This document shows positions 33,454-42,582 of a stretch of DNA of 64,000 bases, piece after piece (the stretch's first letter is position 1; each line of letters starts with the position of its first letter). The notes under the pieces were generated by a model. That model was not told where the DNA came from. It searched no databases and saw only the letters and a program-made list of their open reading frames with translations. The stretch covers positions 244,995 to 308,994 of the forward strand of contig JANNAT010000141.1 in NCBI GenBank assembly GCA_031384605.1, read 5' to 3'. The DNA is from JANNAT01 sp031384605. GTDB taxonomy: Bacteria > Pseudomonadota > Alphaproteobacteria > Rhodobacterales > Rhodobacteraceae. A program made the position numbers and the translations under genes.

Positions 33454-35016
33454 ATGTCCGATATGTTCGAAGATACGCCCAGCACCAGCAATTCTCCGGA
33501 ATTTACCGTGTCCGAATTGTCGGGTGCGGTGAAAAAGGTGATTGAGGGCGAATTTGGTCTGGTGCGGGTGCGTGGCGAGGTGGGCCGCGTGTCGCGCCCG
33601 GCCTCGGGGCATTTGTATTTCGCACTAAAGGATGACCGCGCCAGTCTGGATGCGGTCAGCTGGAAGGGGCAGGTTGCCAAGATGCAAGTCCGGCCTGAGG
33701 AAGGCATGGAAGTGATCGCGACGGGCCGGATGACCACCTTTCCGGGCCAGTCGAAATATCAGCTGATCGTCGATGATGTCGCCCCGGCGGGGGCGGGCGC
33801 GTTGATGGCGATGCTGGAGAAACGCAAGGCGGCTTTGGGTGCTGAAGGGCTGTTCGATGCGGCCCGCAAACAGCCTATCCCGTATCTGCCGCAGGTGATT
33901 GGCGTCGTCACTTCGCCATCGGGTGCGGTGATCCGCGATATTTTGCACCGTTTGCGCGACCGTTTTCCCCGACATGTGCTGATCTGGCCGGTGGCGGTGC
34001 AGGGGCAGGCCTGTGCAGCCGAGGTTGCAGCGGCCATTCGCGGTTTCAATGCGATTGAACCCGGCGGGCCTATTCCACGCCCCGATCTGATCATCGTGGC
34101 GCGAGGCGGCGGTTCACTGGAAGATCTGTGGGGGTTCAACGAGGAAATCGTGGTGCGGGCGGCGGCGGCATCCCGCATCCCGCTGATATCGGCGGTGGGC
34201 CACGAAACCGACACCACATTGATTGACTATGCGTCCGATCTGCGTGCGCCCACACCCACGGCTGCGGCGGAACTGGCGGTGCCGGTGCGTTTGGAATTGA
34301 TTGCAGCCTTGGATGCGCTGATCGCCCGCCAAAGTCGGGGATTGGCGCAAGGCCTGTCGCAACGCGGGCAGCGGCTGCGCGATATGTCGCGGGCATTGCC
34401 CCGGTTGGAAACCCTGCTGGCCAGCCCGCGCCAACGCTATGATGGCGCGGTGCAACGGCTGGGCGGGGCGCTGGGGATGGCGGCGTCGAAGAAACGTGCG
34501 GGCTTTGGTGGCGTGGCCGGGCGGCTGCGGCCGGATGTTTTGCTGGGGCTGATCGCGCGGCGGTATGAGTCGGTCACAGCTGTGGGGTTGCGATTGAACG
34601 ACCGGGCGGCCCGCGCGGCAGAGCGTAACCATGCCGCCTTTGATAAATGGGCATCACGCCTGCCTTTGGCGCTGACCCGGCTGATCGCCGATGCGGGACG
34701 CAAGACAGCAGACGGGCGCAGCAAACTGGCCTCGCTGGAGACCCGGCTGCACGCAGCCCCTGCGCTGCGTTTTGCGGTTTTGTCGCAACGGTTGGATGCG
34801 CTTGACCGCATCCGCGCCACTTTGGGGCCAACCGAGACGCTAATGCGCGGCTATGCCGTGGTGCGGGGTGATGGGGCAGTTGTTACCACCCGTGCGGCGG
34901 CGGAAATGGCCAATGCGATAGAGCTGCAGTTTTGGGATGGCCGTCTGGCTTTGGGGGCAAAGCCAGCCCGCAAAGCCAAGGGAGACGCGGGCGATGATCA
35001 AGGCCGTTTATTCTAA
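33454..35016 (+). CDS. xseA: Exodeoxyribonuclease VII large subunit
   Basis: A 520-residue nuclease subunit that degrades single-stranded DNA to short oligomers with XseB. An N-terminal OB-fold (about 15-110, VRVRGEVGRVSRPASGHLYFALKD) is followed by the catalytic region with VGVVTSPSGAVIRDI, IIVARGGGSLEDLWGFN and ISAVGHETDTTLIDYASDLRAPTPTAAAE, then long helices. An upstream TTG is in frame, but the ATG of MSDMFEDTPS is the better start. The small subunit gene xseB is not here. Confidence 0.96.
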   Translation: MSDMFEDTPSTSNSPEFTVSELSGAVKKVIEGEFGLVRVRGEVGRVSRPASGHLYFALKDDRASLDAVSWKGQVAKMQVRPEEGMEVIATGRMTTFPGQSKYQLIVDDVAPAGAGALMAMLEKRKAALGAEGLFDAARKQPIPYLPQVIGVVTSPSGAVIRDILHRLRDRFPRHVLIWPVAVQGQACAAEVAAAIRGFNAIEPGGPIPRPDLIIVARGGGSLEDLWGFNEEIVVRAAAASRIPLISAVGHETDTTLIDYASDLRAPTPTAAAELAVPVRLELIAALDALIARQSRGLAQGLSQRGQRLRDMSRALPRLETLLASPRQRYDGAVQRLGGALGMAASKKRAGFGGVAGRLRPDVLLGLIARRYESVTAVGLRLNDRAARAAERNHAAFDKWASRLPLALTRLIADAGRKTADGRSKLASLETRLHAAPALRFAVLSQRLDALDRIRATLGPTETLMRGYAVVRGDGAVVTTRAAAEMANAIELQFWDGRLALGAKPARKAKGDAGDDQGRLF

Positions 35017-35150
35017 GGGTATAATCGAAAATTGATAGCTGAAGAAAATTAGCCGGCTTTAAGAGACAAGCCCAGCCTATTGTTTTTGATAAATTTTCGA
35101 CGGAAACTGCAAATTCGCAGCTTCTTCAAATGGTTCGAAAAATACAGTCT

Positions 35151-35564
35151 TCAAACACCAACATCTGGCCCAAGGCAGCCCATCGGCTGCGAACTGTTAG
35201 TCACTTCCGACATCTCGATGTCAGGCGGATCGGTGGCATACTGCGCGCGCATCCCATTCGCATCCAGATAGAACAGCCAGCATTTCGGATCATTCGGATC
35301 TTCGTAGATAAAGCAAATCTGCCTGCCTTGTTCGTACCAATACCCCTCGCGGCATTCTGCGTCGGTAAAGGCCCACATTACCCGTCGATTGGCTTTGTAT
35401 TCTTCGGTGCCCCAGACCACGCCCCCTTGGGCATAGGTCAGGGTTTTGCCGGTTGAATATGCCTCAAACTCTGCACCTGTCATCGGGATTTCAGCAAGCG
35501 CTGGCAGGGGCAGCAGGGCAAGGATCACGGGCAGTCGCACAGCAAATCGCACAAAAGAACGCAT
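35151..35564 (-). CDS. Small exported protein of unknown function
   Basis: A 137-residue protein with a signal peptide (MRSFVRFAVRLPVILALLPLPALA, then EIP) and a mature domain beginning MTGAEFEAYSTGKTLTYAQGG, with four Cys (ECREGYWYEQGRQICFIYED, KCW, GCLG) likely to form disulfides. The first segment resembles small Rhodobacterales secreted proteins that sense nothing I can name. The start is the ATG preceded by AAAGG; an upstream TTG is less likely. It lies between xseA, which is convergent across a 134-base A+T-rich gap (35017-35150), and the alkB-like gene. Confidence 0.75.
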   Translation of the reverse strand: MRSFVRFAVRLPVILALLPLPALAEIPMTGAEFEAYSTGKTLTYAQGGVVWGTEEYKANRRVMWAFTDAECREGYWYEQGRQICFIYEDPNDPKCWLFYLDANGMRAQYATDPPDIEMSEVTNSSQPMGCLGPDVGV

Positions 35565-35613
35565 CGGTTTACCTTTCAATTTGGTCTATTTTGATGCAGT
35601 GGGTGCGATATTT

Positions 35614-36687
35614 CTACCCTTGCAGCCGCTGATCAGCGGCGGTTCGCCAAGGGGCCAGGTGCGGGCGAATGGCGCGTTTCCACAGTGGCGGGATCAGCGC
35701 GATCATACAGGCCGTGGGCAAGGGCCAAGGCAGACGTGGGGCAACATCGGGTGCGGGCAATCGCAGCGCAGGATAAGGGCGCTGCGGATGCGCGTGATGA
35801 TCCGAATGGCGCGGCGCGTTCAGCATGAAGGCCGCCGAAAACCACTGTGGCGCGTTCCAGCTGTGGCGCGGCCCCACGGGTTCCAGCCGCCCGTTTGGCA
35901 GCCGCACGCGGGTCAGCCCATAATGTTGCACGTAATCCGACAGCATCAACTGGCTTTGCCCATGAAACGCCAGCGCCGCCCAGATGGCCACGCCAATCCA
36001 ACCCGCAATGCCATAGCCCAAGGCCAGACAGAACAGCGCAACCGCGATATAGGCAGCGTAAGGGTGCAGGCCACGGCTTTCACCCCTCGCACGCAATGCC
36101 GACTCAGCCGCCAGCCCTTTGCGGAAACTTCCCGTCCACGCGCGGATCAAAAACGCATAATACCCCTCGCCCGACCGCGCGGTATTCGGATCTTCGGCAC
36201 TGGCCGCATGGCGGTGATGCACAAGGCGATGCGCTGATGTGTGATGGCCAAACAGCAGCACCGAATAAACCAGCGCGCCCAACCGGAACAACCCGCGATG
36301 GCCGCGGTGGATCAATTCATGCGCGGTTGGATTGGCGACCTGTCCAACCCACAGACCCGCGCCCATAAATACCCCAAACCGCGCCAGCCCTGACAACCCG
36401 CTGTCGCCCGCAATTGCCAAAACGGCGGCGGGCATCAGGGCCAGCGTGCCAAGCGCCAGCACCACCAACAGCGCATCTGTGCCGGGAAATTCGGTCCCCT
36501 CATCCGCATCCCCGATGAAGGCCGCGGTGATCTGATCCATCATTGCGGCAAACACGGTCATGTAAATCAAACCAGCCGCCACCCAAACCCCACCGCCGAT
36601 GATGCCAATCCCCAACAGCACCAGCGGCGTCAGGGACGCGCAGGCAAATAAGGCAATGGGGAGAGGGCGGGCAAGTTTTATTATCAT
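35614..36687 (-). CDS. AlkB-type membrane diiron hydroxylase (alkane 1-monooxygenase family)
   Basis: A 357-residue integral membrane protein with about six hydrophobic segments and the histidine boxes of the family: HELIH (123-127), HHTSAHRLVHHRH (148-160) and, near residue 297, RHSDHHAHPQRPYP; SDYVQHYGL is also conserved. The second box lacks the Glu and Gly of the usual E-H-N-x-G-H-H, but the following EDPNTARSGEGYY is typical. It would hydroxylate an alkyl chain with electrons from a rubredoxin or ferredoxin; no such gene is beside it, so alkanes as substrate are unproven. Confidence 0.85.
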   Translation of the reverse strand: MIIKLARPLPIALFACASLTPLVLLGIGIIGGGVWVAAGLIYMTVFAAMMDQITAAFIGDADEGTEFPGTDALLVVLALGTLALMPAAVLAIAGDSGLSGLARFGVFMGAGLWVGQVANPTAHELIHRGHRGLFRLGALVYSVLLFGHHTSAHRLVHHRHAASAEDPNTARSGEGYYAFLIRAWTGSFRKGLAAESALRARGESRGLHPYAAYIAVALFCLALGYGIAGWIGVAIWAALAFHGQSQLMLSDYVQHYGLTRVRLPNGRLEPVGPRHSWNAPQWFSAAFMLNAPRHSDHHAHPQRPYPALRLPAPDVAPRLPWPLPTACMIALIPPLWKRAIRPHLAPWRTAADQRLQG

Positions 36688-36811
36688 GCCAGAAGTTTAG
36701 CACGCCACCGCCCAAGAACCAGCCCCCAAGGCACGTATCGCGCCAAGCCAGACCTTTCCTTGGCGTGACAAAGTGACTAGGTCAATGGTTACGCCAGCCA
36801 CGGGGTTTTGC

Positions 36812-37840
36812 ATGTCGTTTTTCAAGAAACTGCGCGACAAGATGTTCCGCTCGTCCGATAAACTGGGCGAGGGGCTAGAGGCCTTGGTGGCTGACACGCC
36901 CGCCGTGCCTGCACTTGCCCCCACGATCCAGCCCGATGCCCCAACACCTGAGGTGCCTGAAAAGCCCGGCCTTCTGGGCCGCCTTTTGGGCCGCAGTGAT
37001 GAGCCGCGCCGCGTGTTGGACGACGCCATGCTGGAAAGTCTGGAAGAAGTGCTGATTGCGGCCGATATGGGCGTGCAGACGGCCGTGCGGGTGACGGCCA
37101 ATATCGCCGAAGGTCGCTTTGGCAAACGTATCTCAACGCCCGAATTGCGCAACGCTCTGGCCGCCGAGATCGCGCGTATTCTTGGCCCCGTCGCCCGTCC
37201 GATGCCGCTTTACCCGCAAAAGCCGCAGGTGGTTTTGGTGGTGGGGGTCAATGGATCGGGCAAAACCACCACAATCGGCAAACTGGCAAGCCAGTTCAAG
37301 GCGGCCGGAAAAACGGTGATCATCGCGGCGGGTGATACGTTTCGCGCGGCTGCGGTCGAACAGTTGCAGGTTTGGGGCAACCGCGCGGGCGTGCCAGTTC
37401 TGACCGCCCCCGAAGGCAGTGATCCCGCCTCACTGGCCTTTGATGCGCTGACGCAGGCGCAGGCCGACGGGGCCGATCTGTTGATGATTGATACCGCAGG
37501 TCGGCTGCAAAACCGTCAGGATCTGATGGAGGAATTGGCCAAAATCGTCCGGGTGATCCGCAAGAAAGACCCGACTGCGCCGCATAACACCCTTCTGGTG
37601 CTGGATGCGACCACTGGCCAGAACGCCATCAATCAGGTCGAAATTTTCCGCAAAATCGCCGATGTGACGGGGTTGGTGATGACTAAACTGGACGGCACGG
37701 CCAAGGGCGGGGTGTTGGTGGCCTTGGCCGACAAGTTCGGCCTGCCCATTCATGCCATCGGGGTGGGCGAGCAGATTGACGATCTGCAAGCTTTTGATCC
37801 CGATGATTTCGCCCGCGCCTTGGTTGGCATCGCAGACTGA
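36812..37840 (+). CDS. ftsY: Signal recognition particle receptor FtsY
   Basis: A 342-residue SRP GTPase that docks ribosome-nascent-chain complexes at the membrane. A short N-terminal region (MSFFKKLRDKMFRSSDKL), then a Pro-rich linker, the helical N domain and the G domain with GVNGSGKTTTIGKLA, DTFRAAAVEQL, DTAGRLQN and TKLDGTAKGG. It is short for the family because the acidic A domain is reduced, as is usual in alphaproteobacteria. I use the inner ATG; the open upstream 13 codons are unlike FtsY. Confidence 0.97.
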   Translation: MSFFKKLRDKMFRSSDKLGEGLEALVADTPAVPALAPTIQPDAPTPEVPEKPGLLGRLLGRSDEPRRVLDDAMLESLEEVLIAADMGVQTAVRVTANIAEGRFGKRISTPELRNALAAEIARILGPVARPMPLYPQKPQVVLVVGVNGSGKTTTIGKLASQFKAAGKTVIIAAGDTFRAAAVEQLQVWGNRAGVPVLTAPEGSDPASLAFDALTQAQADGADLLMIDTAGRLQNRQDLMEELAKIVRVIRKKDPTAPHNTLLVLDATTGQNAINQVEIFRKIADVTGLVMTKLDGTAKGGVLVALADKFGLPIHAIGVGEQIDDLQAFDPDDFARALVGIAD

Positions 37841-37852
37841 ACCAGTGCTGCC

Positions 37853-38335
37853 CTACTTGTCAGAACCGCTAAGGCGTTTTGAAAATCGTTGAAAAATCCA
37901 CAGCACGGTAACGGCTGTGACAGACGCCATAGCCCCAAGGGCGATGTTGCCGACACCGCAAGCCAGCCCTGCGGCACCAGCCATCCACATCCCCGCGCCG
38001 GTTGTCAGGCCGCGCACCTTGCCGCCCGATGTGATGATTGATCCCGCCGCAAGGAACGCGACACCGGCTGTGACTGCCTCAATCAGGCGCAACGGATCGC
38101 TGCCTTTGCCGGTCGGGTCTGCCAACATCTCAAACGCAATAAGCGCAAAAAGGCACGCGGCCAGCGACACCAGAATATGGGTGCGCAGGCCCGCCCCTTC
38201 GGCGTTGACTTCCCTTTCGATGCCGATCATGCCACCAAAAAGCACTGCGGCCCCCAGCCGAAGGGCCACGATTGCAGGGGGTGTCGCTTGAAAAGAATTG
38301 GAAAATTCAGCTTGAACAAGCTCTATCAGGGACAT
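37853..38335 (-). CDS. MgtC/SapB family membrane protein
   Basis: A 160-residue protein with about four to five membrane segments and the MgtC core: LRLGAAVLFGGMIGIEREVNAEGAGLRTHILVSLAACLFALIAFEML, then VTAGVAFLAAGSIITSGGKVRGLTTGAGMWMAGAAGLACGVG. These are the conserved hydrophobic domain blocks of MgtC/SapB; links to magnesium and phosphate homeostasis are family knowledge. The inner ATG (MSLIELVQ) is preferred. It is convergent with ftsY, with a 12-base gap. Confidence 0.88.
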   Translation of the reverse strand: MSLIELVQAEFSNSFQATPPAIVALRLGAAVLFGGMIGIEREVNAEGAGLRTHILVSLAACLFALIAFEMLADPTGKGSDPLRLIEAVTAGVAFLAAGSIITSGGKVRGLTTGAGMWMAGAAGLACGVGNIALGAMASVTAVTVLWIFQRFSKRLSGSDK

Positions 38336-38415
38336 GTGTCTTCTCAGATTGGGGCGCAATTGCCGTTGTCGTCCAAAACCGAACGCACAAAGTTTTCGCT
38401 TGGTTCCAAACGCCG

Positions 38416-39315
38416 ATGACGGCTCGGCTGATATCGCTGGAAGGCACCCTGCAGGGCCAACATTTGGCGCTGGCTTTGGCGCTGTTTGCCGCGATTTTGC
38501 ATGCTTATTTCGGGGCGCTGCAAAAGGGGCGGCACGATCCGTGGCTTTCCCGCGCGGCGATTGATGCCAGCTATTGCATCATGGCGGCCCCGTTTGCGCT
38601 GTTCGTGGTGCCCTGGCCCGAGCCGCATATGTGGCCGATCTTTGCCGGTGCGATTGCGATTCATGTTGTTTACAAGCTGTTGCAAGCGATGGCCTATGCG
38701 CGTGGTGCCTACATCGTCGTCTATCCGGTGGTGCGCGGCACGGGGCCACTTTTTACCGTGATCGGCGCAGGGCTGGTGTTTGGTGAGGTTTATGCCCCGT
38801 TGCAATGGGCGGGGGTCGGCCTTTTGGTGGCGGGCATTCTGGGGCTTGCCGGTTATAATCTGCGCACCATAACCCAAGAGCGCGATACGATGGTGCCTGC
38901 CTTGGGGTATGCCTTTGCAACCGGCTGTCTGGTGGCGATTTACACCACTTATGATGCCTGGGGCATTCGGGCAACTGCGGATCCGTTTACCTTCCTTGCG
39001 TGGTTTTTCATGCTGGACGGAGTGTTCATTCCCGCGGTCACCTATCCTCTGTGGCGCAAAATATCGCCCGCACAGGTGGTGCCTTTGATGCAAAGGGGTG
39101 TATTGGGGGGGCTGGTTGCCTATTTCAGCTTTGGCTCCATCATGTTGGCGACAAGATTGGACAAAGTGGGCGAGGCGGCGGTGTTGCGCGAAACCTCGAC
39201 CGTGTTTGCGGCGCTAATCGGCTGGTGGGTTTTGGGTGAAAAGGTGGGGCCGGTGCGCACGGCCCTGATGGCGTTGATTGCGGCAGGTGCCGTGGTGATG
39301 GAATGGGCGGGATAG
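38416..39315 (+). CDS. EamA/DMT family transporter
   Basis: A 299-residue integral membrane protein with about ten helices in two repeated EamA halves; the first ends QWAGVGLLVAGILGLAGY and the second WWVLGEKVGPVRTALMALIAAGAVVMEWAG, the duplicated drug/metabolite transporter signature. The frame is open 48 codons upstream, overlapping the mgtC-like gene, but the hydrophobic pattern starts with MTARLISLEGTLQGQ. The substrate is unknown. ispZ begins 4 bases after its stop. Confidence 0.85.
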   Translation: MTARLISLEGTLQGQHLALALALFAAILHAYFGALQKGRHDPWLSRAAIDASYCIMAAPFALFVVPWPEPHMWPIFAGAIAIHVVYKLLQAMAYARGAYIVVYPVVRGTGPLFTVIGAGLVFGEVYAPLQWAGVGLLVAGILGLAGYNLRTITQERDTMVPALGYAFATGCLVAIYTTYDAWGIRATADPFTFLAWFFMLDGVFIPAVTYPLWRKISPAQVVPLMQRGVLGGLVAYFSFGSIMLATRLDKVGEAAVLRETSTVFAALIGWWVLGEKVGPVRTALMALIAAGAVVMEWAG

Positions 39316-39319
39316 AGGA

Positions 39320-39928
39320 ATGGCTGTGAAAAAGATCAACCCGATCGTAAAGTTGGTGCTGGAGTTTGGCCCGATCATCTTGTTTTTCATCGGGTTTTCG
39401 AAATTCAAAGATCAGGTTTTCACGATCTTTGGCACGGAATATTCCGGTTTCATCGTGATGACCGCAGCCTTTGTGCCATTGCTGATCGCCACAACGGGCA
39501 TCTTGTGGGCGCTGACGGGCAAGCTGTCGAAAATGCAACTGGCAACGGTTGTGTTGGTGATCATCTTTGGCGGGCTGTCGGTGTATTTCAACGATGAGCG
39601 GTTTTTCAAGATGAAGCCGACGATGATTTATCTACTGTTTGCAGGGATTTTGGGTGTCGGTTTGCTGCGTGGGCAATCCTATCTGCGCGTTGTGATGGAA
39701 GAAGCGCTGCCATTACAACCCGAAGGCTGGATGATCCTGACACGGCGGTTTTGCGCATTTTTTGCGGGGCTCGCCTTGGCAAACGAAGTGATCTGGCGCA
39801 ATTTCAGCACCGAGATCTGGGTTGATTTCAAAACCTTTGGCCTGACTGCGGCGCTGTTTTTGTTCTTTATGGCGCAGGCAAAACTTATCGAGCGTTTTGG
39901 AATTGCCGAAAAAACCGATCAGGACTGA
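39320..39928 (+). CDS. ispZ: Inner membrane septation protein IspZ (YciB)
   Basis: A 202-residue protein with about five to six membrane helices and the IspA/YciB signature: PIVKLVLEFGPIILFFIGF near the N-terminus, VYFNDERFFKMKPTMIYLLFAG in the middle, and GWMILTRRFCAFFAGLALANEVIWRNFSTEIWVDFKTFG. It works at the envelope during cell division; the mechanism is unclear. It is tightly linked to the preceding transporter gene and often found near ftsY in alphaproteobacteria, as here. Confidence 0.93.
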   Translation: MAVKKINPIVKLVLEFGPIILFFIGFSKFKDQVFTIFGTEYSGFIVMTAAFVPLLIATTGILWALTGKLSKMQLATVVLVIIFGGLSVYFNDERFFKMKPTMIYLLFAGILGVGLLRGQSYLRVVMEEALPLQPEGWMILTRRFCAFFAGLALANEVIWRNFSTEIWVDFKTFGLTAALFLFFMAQAKLIERFGIAEKTDQD

Positions 39929-40060
39929 TCGCATTGTCGCAGTTTGGGTAACAAACTGTTTCGATGATCGTCCCTATGGCCCCTTCAGCGCCACATTTGT
40001 GCCGCTCACTTGCCCGTCGCGGCGGTCAGCATAGGCCAGAAGTTGTAGGAGGGGACAGTT

Positions 40061-40693
40061 ATGCTCGCAGATTTATCGGTGTTGTTTTATGATATCGCGC
40101 GCCTGCTTCGGCGGCTGCCGCGCGCACCGGCGTCGATTTTTCTGCCTGCAGTCCTGATCGTCATTGGCTGGCCGTTGTTGCGGGTGGGTCTTGATGACGC
40201 CCGTGCCGCATTCATGGTGGCGTTTGTCGCGGCCGTAGCCCTTCGGTTTGCATTGCGGGCCGATGCGAATATCAAGAAAGCCAGCAGTCGGGTGTCGGCG
40301 CGCACCACGGTTATCTGGACCTTGATTTGCGGGCCGGGGCTGTTGGGTTTGATCATTCTTGCCGATGATCCGTTGATTTGTCAGCGGTTTCTCAGCCTGT
40401 ATTTCCTTTTTATGTCAGCGCTTTATGTGATGGACGTCATTGACGGGCGTCACGTTTTGGTGCGTCATTTCTGGCCTGACCGCCACATGCGGGCGGGTGA
40501 TGCGCTGCTGACGCGGGTGTTGGCAGTCTACAACTTGGCCATGGTATTGTTGAATGAAACCATTGTCCAAACGGCAACGCAAACAACCTGGCTGCTTTAC
40601 TTTGGTCTATTGCCGCTGCTGTCGCATGTTATGATGGCCGCACTGCTGCGCACGGTTCGCACCAGCGATGGCCGACCGTCCCAACCGCATTAG
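40061..40693 (+). CDS. Integral membrane protein of unknown function
   Basis: A 210-residue protein with about six hydrophobic segments (roughly 25-42, 48-65, 85-105, 110-130, 155-172, 175-198) and a basic N-terminal helix (IARLLRRLPRAPASIF). A very strong Shine-Dalgarno (AGGAGGGG, 40048-40055) precedes the ATG, so it is surely translated. I do not recognise the family. The 130-base gap before it shows no gene. Its stop overlaps the stop of the convergent GST gene by 4 bases. Confidence 0.75.
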   Translation: MLADLSVLFYDIARLLRRLPRAPASIFLPAVLIVIGWPLLRVGLDDARAAFMVAFVAAVALRFALRADANIKKASSRVSARTTVIWTLICGPGLLGLIILADDPLICQRFLSLYFLFMSALYVMDVIDGRHVLVRHFWPDRHMRAGDALLTRVLAVYNLAMVLLNETIVQTATQTTWLLYFGLLPLLSHVMMAALLRTVRTSDGRPSQPH

Positions 40694-41385
40694 CGCTTGA
40701 ACAAAATCTCTTGGGCGCGTTTGTCATTGGCGGCATTGCTGCGGCGGTCTTCGGCCACCGCTTTGCCCGTGACAAATCCGGGACGGGCCGCCAGTTCTGC
40801 CAGCCAGCGCGCAAAATACGGCTTGTCGTCGATGCTTTGTTCCTGACCTTTCCAGTTTTGCGCCCAAGGCCAGATCGCCATATCGGCAATCGACAGAAAA
40901 TCACCCGCGACATAGGCGTTGTCGGCCAGCTGGCGGTCTAAAACCCCATACAGCCGCCCAACTTCGCGGCGGTAGCGGTCTTTGGCATAAGGCAGGTCTT
41001 GCGCAGGTTCCATCGCGGGGGCGTAGGTCAGGAAATGGTGCGCTTGGCCTGCCATCGGCCCGACGCCGCCCATTTGCCACATCAACCATTGATCAACGGC
41101 CACGCGGTCACGCTCGGTGCGCCCATAAAACTTGCCGGATTTACGTGCCAGATATTGCAAGATCGCTCCCGACTCGAAGATCGCAATCGGCTGGCCATCG
41201 GGGCCATTGGTATCAACTATCGCGGGCATCCGGTTGTTGGGCGCAATTTTCAGAAAGTCAGGCTCAAACTGCTCACCAGTGCCGATGTTGACCAGATGCA
41301 AATTGTAATCCAACCCCATCTCGGCCAGCGCGATCGAGATTTTCCAGCCATTTGGCGTGGGCCAATAGTAAAGATCAATGCTCAT
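40690..41385 (-). CDS. Glutathione S-transferase family protein (YfcG/YghU-like)
   Basis: A 231-residue GST. The N-terminal domain begins IDLYYWPTPNGWKISIALAEMGLDYNLHLVNI with the Thr/Asn catalytic pair of the nu class, and the glutathione site NRMPAIVDTNGPDGQPIAIFESGAIL; the helical domain has VAGDFLSIADMAIWPW. This pattern fits YfcG/YghU-like enzymes with disulfide-reductase activity. It is only distantly similar to the GST at 5.9 kb, so the two are not a recent duplication. Confidence 0.9.
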   Translation of the reverse strand: MSIDLYYWPTPNGWKISIALAEMGLDYNLHLVNIGTGEQFEPDFLKIAPNNRMPAIVDTNGPDGQPIAIFESGAILQYLARKSGKFYGRTERDRVAVDQWLMWQMGGVGPMAGQAHHFLTYAPAMEPAQDLPYAKDRYRREVGRLYGVLDRQLADNAYVAGDFLSIADMAIWPWAQNWKGQEQSIDDKPYFARWLAELAARPGFVTGKAVAEDRRSNAANDKRAQEILFKR

Positions 41386-41412
41386 CGCGCGCCTCCGGTC
41401 AGGTTAGGCGCA

Positions 41413-42318
41413 TCATGCCGTGCCTGATCTGAAGGGCAAGCGCAAACTGGGCCATAGCCGCGACCATCGCCGATCCGGGCGTTCGGGCAGCAGCGCGCGA
41501 AGGTCTGGCACAGACAGAACACCTGTCAGCAAAGCCCGGTACAGGGCAAACGTCCCCGACCGCGTGTAAAGCGACCAATGGCAAATCCGGGCTGGTGGGG
41601 CAGGCAAGACATGGCCAAGGCGGGCCAAAATTGCCAGTGTTGCGGATTGGTCAATCTGCAGATCAAGCCAGTTCGGCAAGCGGCGCCGCAGACCTTGGCC
41701 AATCGAGGTATCCATCCCGGCTTTTCCCAGCCATTCGAACAAGAAATCAAAAAGATCATTTTCGCGGGTCGTGACGTTGATCACCTGCACCGCCTGACCC
41801 GCAGTTGTGGCCATCGCGGCGGTCGCCGGGCGCAGGGTTTCGGCGCCCGCCAGCAAGATCATCCGCCGGAACGCCCCCGGTTCGGCATAGTGCAGCGCGC
41901 TTAGTGCCACGCGCGCGCCCAAAGAATGCGCAATGACATCCAATTGCCGTGCAGGATCCAATTGGCGCACAAGGTCTGCAAGGTTCGCCAAGGCCCGCCC
42001 TGCCGCTTTGGCGCGCCGGCTGGCCTGTATCAGATTGCCGCGTGCGGGCCACCCCAGCGCAATTGTCAGGCCCGCCTGCCCGTCTTGCGCCCATTGGCGC
42101 GGCCAACTGACGGCAGTGCGGTCGCCCCCCGGCGGGGTCATGGAAAAGATATGCAGATGCGGGCAGTTTCCCCGTGCGCCAGGCGCAAAGCGAAATCCAT
42201 GGATCATCACCACGACAGGGGCACCGGCAGGGGTTTTTGCCAAAGCGGCGCGCAATGCGGCCTGATCAAGCCGCAAACCGGCGGGTGTTACATTCACGCG
42301 AAGCGGGCTGTGTGGCAT
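41413..42318 (-). CDS. Alpha/beta-hydrolase fold protein
   Basis: A 301-residue hydrolase. An N-terminal strand and oxyanion region VVVMIHGFRFAPG is followed by the nucleophile elbow VIAHSLGARVAL (Ser in H-S-L-G, the DUF900/lipase-like variant). Acid and His positions probably lie in the segments INVTTRENDLFD and near GHVLPA. It has no signal peptide, so it is cytoplasmic; the substrate is unknown. It is divergent from the SAM-II/metZ unit and followed after 27 bases by the GST gene in the same direction. Confidence 0.8.
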   Translation of the reverse strand: MPHSPLRVNVTPAGLRLDQAALRAALAKTPAGAPVVVMIHGFRFAPGARGNCPHLHIFSMTPPGGDRTAVSWPRQWAQDGQAGLTIALGWPARGNLIQASRRAKAAGRALANLADLVRQLDPARQLDVIAHSLGARVALSALHYAEPGAFRRMILLAGAETLRPATAAMATTAGQAVQVINVTTRENDLFDFLFEWLGKAGMDTSIGQGLRRRLPNWLDLQIDQSATLAILARLGHVLPAPPARICHWSLYTRSGTFALYRALLTGVLSVPDLRALLPERPDRRWSRLWPSLRLPFRSGTA

Positions 42319-42455
42319 TCGGCTGCCCTTTTGCTTTTATGTCCCGTTGCAGTTGACCGAAGGTATGACCGCATCCTGCGACAGCATGATGAAAAGATCA
42401 TTACGGCTGCGTGACGCAATGTTGACCTTTGCCACCGTCCGCGTTACGCCAACAG

Positions 42456-42508
42456 CCGTGGCAATTTGTTACCGGATTGCGGGCCACGTTAAACAAACCG
42501 CTAAAGAG
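42456..42508 (+). promoter_or_regulatory. SAM-II riboswitch
   Basis: The compact SAM-II pseudoknot is recognisable: CCGTGGCAATTTG, then ACCGGATTGC, GGCCACGTTAAACAA and CGCTAAAG. P1 pairs CGTGGC with GCCACG and the A-rich strand with CGCTAAAG completes the pseudoknot. It lies in the leader of metZ, a standard place in alphaproteobacteria, and represses when S-adenosylmethionine is plentiful. Confidence 0.93.
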
Positions 42509-42523
42509 GTTCAGGGTTTTGCA

Positions 42524-42553
42524 CCCCGGGGCCTGTTGGTATCCGGGGTTTTT
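42524..42553 (+). terminator. Terminator in the metZ leader
   Basis: CCCCGG (42524-42529) pairs with CCGGGG (42543-42548) followed by five T. It sits 15 bases after the SAM-II aptamer and 30 before metZ, so ligand binding could act through premature termination as well as through ribosome access. Confidence 0.7.
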
Positions 42554-42582
42554 CTTTGGCATCGGGCCAGACGGGGCAAAGC

